DNA from: Cavia porcellus
Taxonomy: Eukaryota > Chordata > Mammalia > Rodentia > Caviidae
Assembly (NCBI RefSeq): GCF_034190915.1
Contig: NW_026947493.1
Coordinates: 47,014,501-47,078,500, forward strand
Direction: 5' to 3'
DNA: 64,000 nt
Under the pieces are notes generated by a model. The model was not told the origin of the DNA, made no database searches, and was given only the letters and a program-made list of their open reading frames with translations. Position 1 is the first letter of the stretch. Every line of letters starts with the position of its first letter. Of this stretch, positions 55,150 to 64,000 are shown piece after piece. The position numbers were made by a program, and so were the translations under genes.

Positions 55150-56248
55150 ACAAAGCAGTGTTCACTGGAAGAAAGCCTCTTTAATAAATGGTGTTTGAAA
55201 AACTGGCTTTCTAGAGTTAAACTGGACCCATGCCTATCACCATGTACTAAACTAAAGTAAAAAGGGATCAAAGATATAAATGTTAAGATAGAAACACTAA
55301 ACTTATTGGAAGACAAAGTAGGTAGAAATCTTGGGGACATTGGAGTAGGCTGTGAGTTCACGATCAAAAACCAAACTGCAAGGGAAGTACTTCAACAAAA
55401 CAACAAATGGGAGCTTGTTGTATTAAAACATTTTTGCACATCAAAAAAAAAATCACCAAAAGAGTGAAACTAAAACCTACAGATTGGGAAAAGATTTTTT
55501 CCAACTGTCTCTTAGTCAGAAGACTTTTATCTAGAACATATAAAGAATTGAAAAAAAATTGGACCCCCTCAAATTCAAAGACCCAGCCCAAAACATAGGT
55601 AATTGAGATGAATACATAATTCTCAGGTGAAGAAATTCACATGGCAGATAAATACATAAAAATGTTAATGTCATTGTCATTTGAGAAATTCAACTTTAAA
55701 CAGCATTGAGATATCATCTCACTCCAGAAAGAATGGCTAACCTCAAGAAAATAATCACTGACAGATGTTAGCAGGGCTGTGGGGAAAAAAGAAATCCTTC
55801 TCCATTGTTGGTGGGAGTGTATACTAGTAAAATCACTGTGGAAATCAGTATAGAAATTCTTCAAAAAACTAGGTTGAGAGGTTCCATTTGACCCAGCTAT
55901 TCTTCTGAGTATTTTCTCACAGGAATTGAAAACATACCACAGCAATATGTGTGCACCCATGTTTATAGCAGCATAATTTATAATAGCTAAATTTTGGAAA
56001 CAACCCAAATGTCCATCAACCGAGGAATGGATAAAAAACAGATATGGTATTTTTATATAATGGAATACTACTCAGTCACAATAATGATATGCTTGAGGCT
56101 ATTATAGATAAATGGATGCAATCTGATACAAGTGAAATAAATCAGACTTGCATGTGTAAACACCATATTGTTTTGCTAGTGTAAAAAACTGAAAGAGTAA
56201 ATAAGACACAAAAGTTTCAATAGATATAGTAAAAGGTAAAGAAACCAC
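55150..56248 (+). pseudogene. 5'-truncated L1: C-terminal part of ORF2
   Basis: It starts at CTCTTTAATAAATGGTGTTT (compare 60943) and runs through the ORF2 end to about 56180 (compare 61980), then a short 3' UTR. Frameshifts are frequent. A 63-codon frame at 55407-55598 is a surviving piece. The Cys-motif region (about 55770-55830) is broken. It is followed directly by the T-run of a minus-strand L1. Confidence 0.82.
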
Positions 56249-56700
56249 TCATTTTTTTAAAAAAATTTATTTAAGGAGAAAAAGAAAAAAAAAAGCAGAA
56301 AAAGGGTACAAGTTATACAGAATTTCAGAAAAAAATAAACAGGAAATCACTAGTTAATGGATTACATATTGTCATCTTAGAAATGTTTGTTCAAGTTACA
56401 AAATTAAAGCATATAAAGTGGACATTCAAACAGTGAGACTGCAAACAGTTCTGTTCAATGATCCAACAAAACTCAGCAATATCATTGTCTATCTTATACA
56501 CTTAAATATACATGCAGGTATATCATTTAGAGCACTTTCTTTTCCTCTCTTTTGTACAATGACTATTACACATTTTGGGTTCCATTACTCCCACAGTTCT
56601 TATTACTTTCCTTGGAAGAGAGTAAAACCAAATGTTACATAGCAGAACAGAGTCAGTCAAATCAAAAGGGTGGACATAATAGATAATGTAAAAACATAAT
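56249..56700 (-). mobile_element. 3' end of a minus-strand L1, left of the 6.7-kb insertion
   Basis: The T-run at about 56250, then the terminal L1 3' UTR segment (compare 8290-8600 and 52600-52880) and the first part of a 150-bp unit. Removing 56701-63413 joins it smoothly to 63425 onward, where the unit continues, so this is the insertion target of the full-length L1. Confidence 0.85.
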
Positions 56701-57039
56701 GCAGGGCTCCCTGATGGTCCAGTAGGAGGCAGGGAACCCCGCCCAAGGCCAGCAAACTGTTTTCTCTGCCTGGGGCCCAGGATCCTGCTGCCTGTGGGTG
56801 GCGTAAGTCCAGTGGAGGCGTGGAACTCTCCTCTTGGCTTGCAGGCCAGGCTCCTCTGGCACCCTGTTGGTCTGGTAAAACCAGCGGAGGCAGGGAACCC
56901 CGCCCTAGGCCAGGTAAACTGTTTTCTTTGCCTGTGGCCCAGGATTCGGCTTCCTGTCTAAATCAGTGAGTAAGGAGGGAGCAGGGACCTCTGTCCCAGA
57001 CTGGCTGACCTCTCTACCTCACTTGGAACAAAACCTGAA
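56701..57039 (+). promoter_or_regulatory. L1 5' UTR with 73-88-bp tandem units
   Basis: GGAGGCAGGGAACCCCGCCC occurs at 56725 and 56886, with a diverged copy (GGAGGCGTGGAAC) at 56813; spacing is 88 and 73. The first and last copies share a further ~45 bases (AAACTGTTTTCT, GGCCCAGGAT). The leader is short (about 340 bp), so some upstream units may be missing by 5' truncation. It is the likely internal promoter by position. Confidence 0.75.
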
Positions 57040-58107
57040 GTGCAAAAATATAGGAAAATGACAAAACAAAAGACCAAAATGCAGTCTCAAACATCCAGCC
57101 CATCCCAAGAAAGCCTAGGAGCCATGTGTATAGAAAAAAATATATACCACATACCTGAAATACCTGAAATAATAGTAAATGAAACAAAGAGGCAACTCTG
57201 GGAAGCCTTAAAGGAAATCAAACTAGAAATAATCTCCCAGGTAAAAGAAGAAATGATAAAAGAAATGAAGGAGATGCTGAACATATCTAAAGAAGACACA
57301 GTTAAAAAACTTGAGGAGATAAAAAAAATAGAATCCCTGGATAAACAATATAAGAAACAAACAGAATATATAAAGCAGATGCAAAGAGATATACAGGAAA
57401 TCAAAAACTCCACTGAAAGTTGTAAAAACCACCTCGAAGAATGTGAAGATAGAATTTCAGACCTTGAAGACAAGATGGCAGCCAGTGAACTGGAAAGGAA
57501 AGATTTTTAAAAAATAACAAGAAATCAGGAAATAACAATTCAACACCTGCAAGATGACACAAAAAGGAACAACATAAGGTTAATAGGGATAAATGAAAAA
57601 GAAGGGAACAACATAAAGGATGTCAAGAGGATATTTAGAGAAGTAATAGCTGAAAATATCCCAAACATGAGACTGGAAACCAATATCAAGATCAGTGAAG
57701 CATATAGAACTCCAAATAGCCATAACCAAAATAAAGCTACACCCAGACACATAGTAATGGCCATCCCAGAAATCGAACAAAAGAATAGAATATTAAAAGC
57801 TGTAAGAGAGAAAAGACAGATAACCTATAAAGGAAAACCTATCAGAATCACAGCAGACTTCTCAGCACAAAAAATAAAGTCAAGAAGAGCATGGAGTGAA
57901 GTATTTCAGATCCTAAAGAAAAATGATTACCAACCTAGGCTGATGTATCCTGCAAAACTGTCCTTCAAAATGGATGGAGAAATAAGATACTTCCATGACA
58001 AAGAACAGCTGAAAAAGTACATGATCACCAAGCCAACCCTGCAAAGAATACTGAAAGACAGCCTAGATGCATCTAGGAAAAAAACACTAAAGAAAGCAGA
58101 CAATTAA
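57040..58107 (+). pseudogene. L1 ORF1 with a single in-frame stop
   Basis: The frame is continuous over 356 codons except for TAA at 57508-57510, where the HAL1-like ORF1 has a Leu/Lys-type position (LLKITRNQ). The usual start is probably the ATG at 57058 (MTK...). Upstream of the stop: a basic N-terminus and the coiled-coil (EIKLEIISQVKEEMIKEMKE, CEDRISDLEDKM). Downstream: the RRM-like region and CTD (EAYRTPNSHN, ATPRHIVMAIPEIEQ, RITADFSAQ, KSRRAWSEVF). The 146-codon downstream frame (57667-58107) is the C-terminal half. The role would be RNA-binding chaperone of the L1 particle. Confidence 0.9.
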
Positions 58108-58147
58108 ACAGAACTGAAAGACAAAGATGCAACAGCAGAAAAATAAC

Positions 58148-61953
<3,806 letters not shown>

Positions 61954-63413
61954 ATAGTTTCTCTAGTGTAAGAAATGATAAGAATACATAGAAGTATGTG
62001 GTAATCATGATTCGCAATCATATTGGTTTGAAGCCATATAATGTTTTCACTCATTAACTGCAATGGTTTTAACCTGGGTTGTTCGATTTTAGTATCTATG
62101 ATAGCATGAATAGCTATTTTGAAGAAAGCAACACAACATAAAAGCTAGTGCTGATTTAATATTGTCTTGTTTTAAAGTCCCATCAAGTTGTAGTACATCT
62201 GTTTCCACTGCTTTTAACATGTTGTATCTTACTATATTTCACTATATGCTATAGTATAAACAAAACTCCTTATAGGCAAAGAGATAGTATAGAAACAATT
62301 GTTTGTTTCCTATTAGCAGGTTCTAAATACCCTGTAATTCTTGCATTCTCTTGAAAGGCTTCATACTGCCTAGATACACTTAATATTATAGCACGTGAAG
62401 TTACACTCAAATAATTTAAGGAAAGAGGCACTATGGTGACTACTACTATGTTAGATTATTTGGTAGTGAAACACAATGATGCTTGAACTGCTCGGTTCTG
62501 CCCTGCAATATCCTCTCTTATCTCAATCTTCCCCCTATTTTTAAATTAATCTATTTTCTCTCATTTTTTTAATTAAGTGAAAACTAAATTAAAGAATAAT
62601 GGGACATATTATAATAACTTTTTTTTGTCACATTAACCTGACTTGAACTCCAATATTGCTCTCCCCATCTTGTTCTGTCTGATTATTATATATTCTATTT
62701 TGTTTGATAGTATCAAGTTTGAGGGTATAGGCAATCACTTTGAAGGAAATAAGGTGTACTATGATGCCCAATATGGATTGACTATCATCCTTTTTTTTTT
62801 TTTTAAGTCCTGTAAGGTCCTCAGTATAGATTTTATTGGTTTTGCTCCGTATTGTTTTGATCAATTCTATTATACCTGATGATATAGACAACTCGATTTG
62901 AAAACAGCAAGAGGCACAATGGTAACCACTTTTGATCACCTGGTATTCTATTTTTGCATCACGTACTATGCCCACCCTTCTGTTCTAACTGACACTGTTT
63001 TGCTCAGTCACATTTGTTTTTATTCTCTTCAAAAAAGTAATAAGAACCATGAGAGTAATAAAGCCCTAAAAGTCTAATTGTTACTGTAAAAAAGAGAGGA
63101 AAATAAGGTGGACTAATAAATATGACCGCAGGTATGTTTGAGAGTGTAGGACGGAAAACCATATAACTGAGCTTTTGTTGGATCATTGAACGGAAGTGTC
63201 TCCAATTTCACTGTATGAATGTTCACTTTATGTGCTTTAATTTAGTGATATGGACAACTGTTTCTGGGAAGTTAATGTGCAGCCTGTTAACTGGTGATTT
63301 CATACTGTATATATTTTTTTCTAGAAATACTGTATTATTTGTACCCTTTTACTGCATTGTTTTATGTCCTTTCTTTTTTTCTTTTTTTTGTTCTTCTCTC
63401 TTTAAATGAAAAA
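61954..63413 (+). repeat. L1 3' UTR with degenerate ~150-bp units and poly(A)
   Basis: Units with the GATGATATAGACAACT / GAATAGCTATTTTGAAGAAA anchor lie near 62090-62140, 62290, 62430-62480, 62705-62760, 62876-62930 and 63020-63110. The terminal segment (63150-63410) matches 13530-13770 and ends in TTTAAATGAAAAAAAAAA. The 3' UTR is long (about 1.46 kb), nearly the same length as that of the HAL1-like element. Confidence 0.8.
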
Positions 63414-63424
63414 AAAAACATAAT

Positions 63425-64000
63425 ACAAGGTGATCAACAATGGTTACCATTATACCTCTTGCTATCTTAAAAAGAATTGCCTATATCATCAGTTATAATA
63501 AAATTGAACAAAACAGTAAAGAATGAAATCAACAAAACCAAAACATTGGAGACATTACAGGTCTTCGAAAGTAGATAATAGTCAACCAAAATGGGTGTCA
63601 TAATGAATCCCACTATCTTCACAGCTGTTGCCTAAACTTTCAAATCTGGTATTATCAAGCAAAACAGAATAGAGGAACATCAGTCAAAACAAGATGGTGA
63701 GAGCAATAAAGGGCTTCAAATCAAGTTAATAGAAAATTAAGTTGGTTACTATAATATATCCTGCTATTGTTAATTTATTTTTCCCTTAATTAAAAGGATA
63801 AAAATAAAAAAGTAAATAATAAAATGGAGATTGAGATATAAGAGGGCATAACAACAAAACAGCGCAGATCAAAACATAACCATTTAAGCAAAATAGTGTT
63901 TCACTACAAGATAATCCTGACATAAAAGTAGTGACCATATTGTCTCTTTCCTTGAAATCTTTGAGTATAACTTCATATACTGTAGCATCAAATATATCAA
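63425..64000 (-). mobile_element. Minus-strand L1 3' UTR units, right of the insertion, running off the window
   Basis: Anchors GGTTACCATTATACC (63441), GGGTGTCATAATGAA (63591), GGTTACTATAATATA (63739) and GTGACCATATTGTCT (63931) mark at least four units. This continues the L1 begun at 56249. Its ORF2 should lie beyond the right edge. Confidence 0.82.

Noticed and set aside
55150..56700. 5'-inverted (twin-primed) L1 formed from the 54.8-kb minus and 55.2-kb plus segments
   Set aside because: In twin priming the inverted part comes from upstream of the direct part. Here the inverted part is 3' UTR, so separate insertions explain it better.
62000..64000. Tail-to-tail pair of L1s joined at their poly(A) ends
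   Set aside because: The duplicated AAAAACATAAT and the continuity of the minus 3' UTR from 56700 to 63425 show that the plus L1 is nested in the minus one.

Overview
This is mammalian nuclear DNA and contains no host protein-coding gene that I can support. It is AT-rich, CpG-poor and dominated by L1 (LINE-1) retrotransposons. It also carries short tRNA-derived SINEs (ID type), 7SL-derived B1-like SINEs, composite B1 plus ID dimers, MIR and L2 relics, MaLR-type LTR sequence and a solo LTR. ID plus B1 together point to a rodent. The ID copies end in GGTACCGATAAAAA before the A-tail, which I associate with squirrels (Sciuridae: ground squirrel, marmot). That assignment is an inference. The window is most likely intergenic or a long intron.

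Layout. 1-1.4 kb: edge sequence of unclear origin. 1.4-8.2 kb: a decayed plus-strand L1, broken by an ID SINE and by a stray L1 3' end. 8.2-18.7 kb: a three-level nest. An old L1 fragment holds a near full-length minus-strand L1 (8286-18522). That L1 holds a 4.0-kb plus-strand element (9767-13775) with L1 5' and 3' ends and an uninterrupted ORF1 but no ORF2. Both inner insertions have recognisable target-site duplications. 18.7-42 kb: mostly unique AT-rich DNA with scattered MIR, L2, ID and B1 copies, microsatellites and one possible processed-pseudogene tail. 42.1-42.8 kb: a short element that joins an L1-like 5' UTR directly to an L1-like 3' UTR unit and poly(A). 43.3-45.5 kb: a minus-strand MaLR-type element with LTR and internal sequence. 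45.5-51.3 kb: unique DNA with L2, a composite SINE and a 125-bp duplication. 51.3-56.7 kb: a pile of L1 pieces, including a rearranged minus L1, a solo LTR with perfect 5-bp duplications, and many copies of a roughly 150-bp L1 3' UTR unit. 56.7-63.4 kb: a full-length plus-strand L1 with an 11-bp target-site duplication, inserted in the 3' UTR of yet another minus-strand L1 that runs off the right edge.

How the parts relate. The L1-lineage elements share ends but differ in content: a full L1 with ORF1 and ORF2, an ORF1-only 'half-L1' (HAL1-like), and an apparently ORF-less 5'UTR-3'UTR element. The last two would need the ORF2 protein (endonuclease and reverse transcriptase) of an autonomous L1. 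Each 5' end carries its own GC-rich tandem array with its own period: 44 bp in the ORF1-only element, 71 bp in the minus L1, 73-88 bp in the plus L1 and 61-70 bp in the ORF-less element. The 3' UTRs carry a degenerate tandem unit of about 150 bp. This modular structure is the most interesting content of the window. No CRISPR array, operon, rRNA, true tRNA gene or bacterial feature is present.
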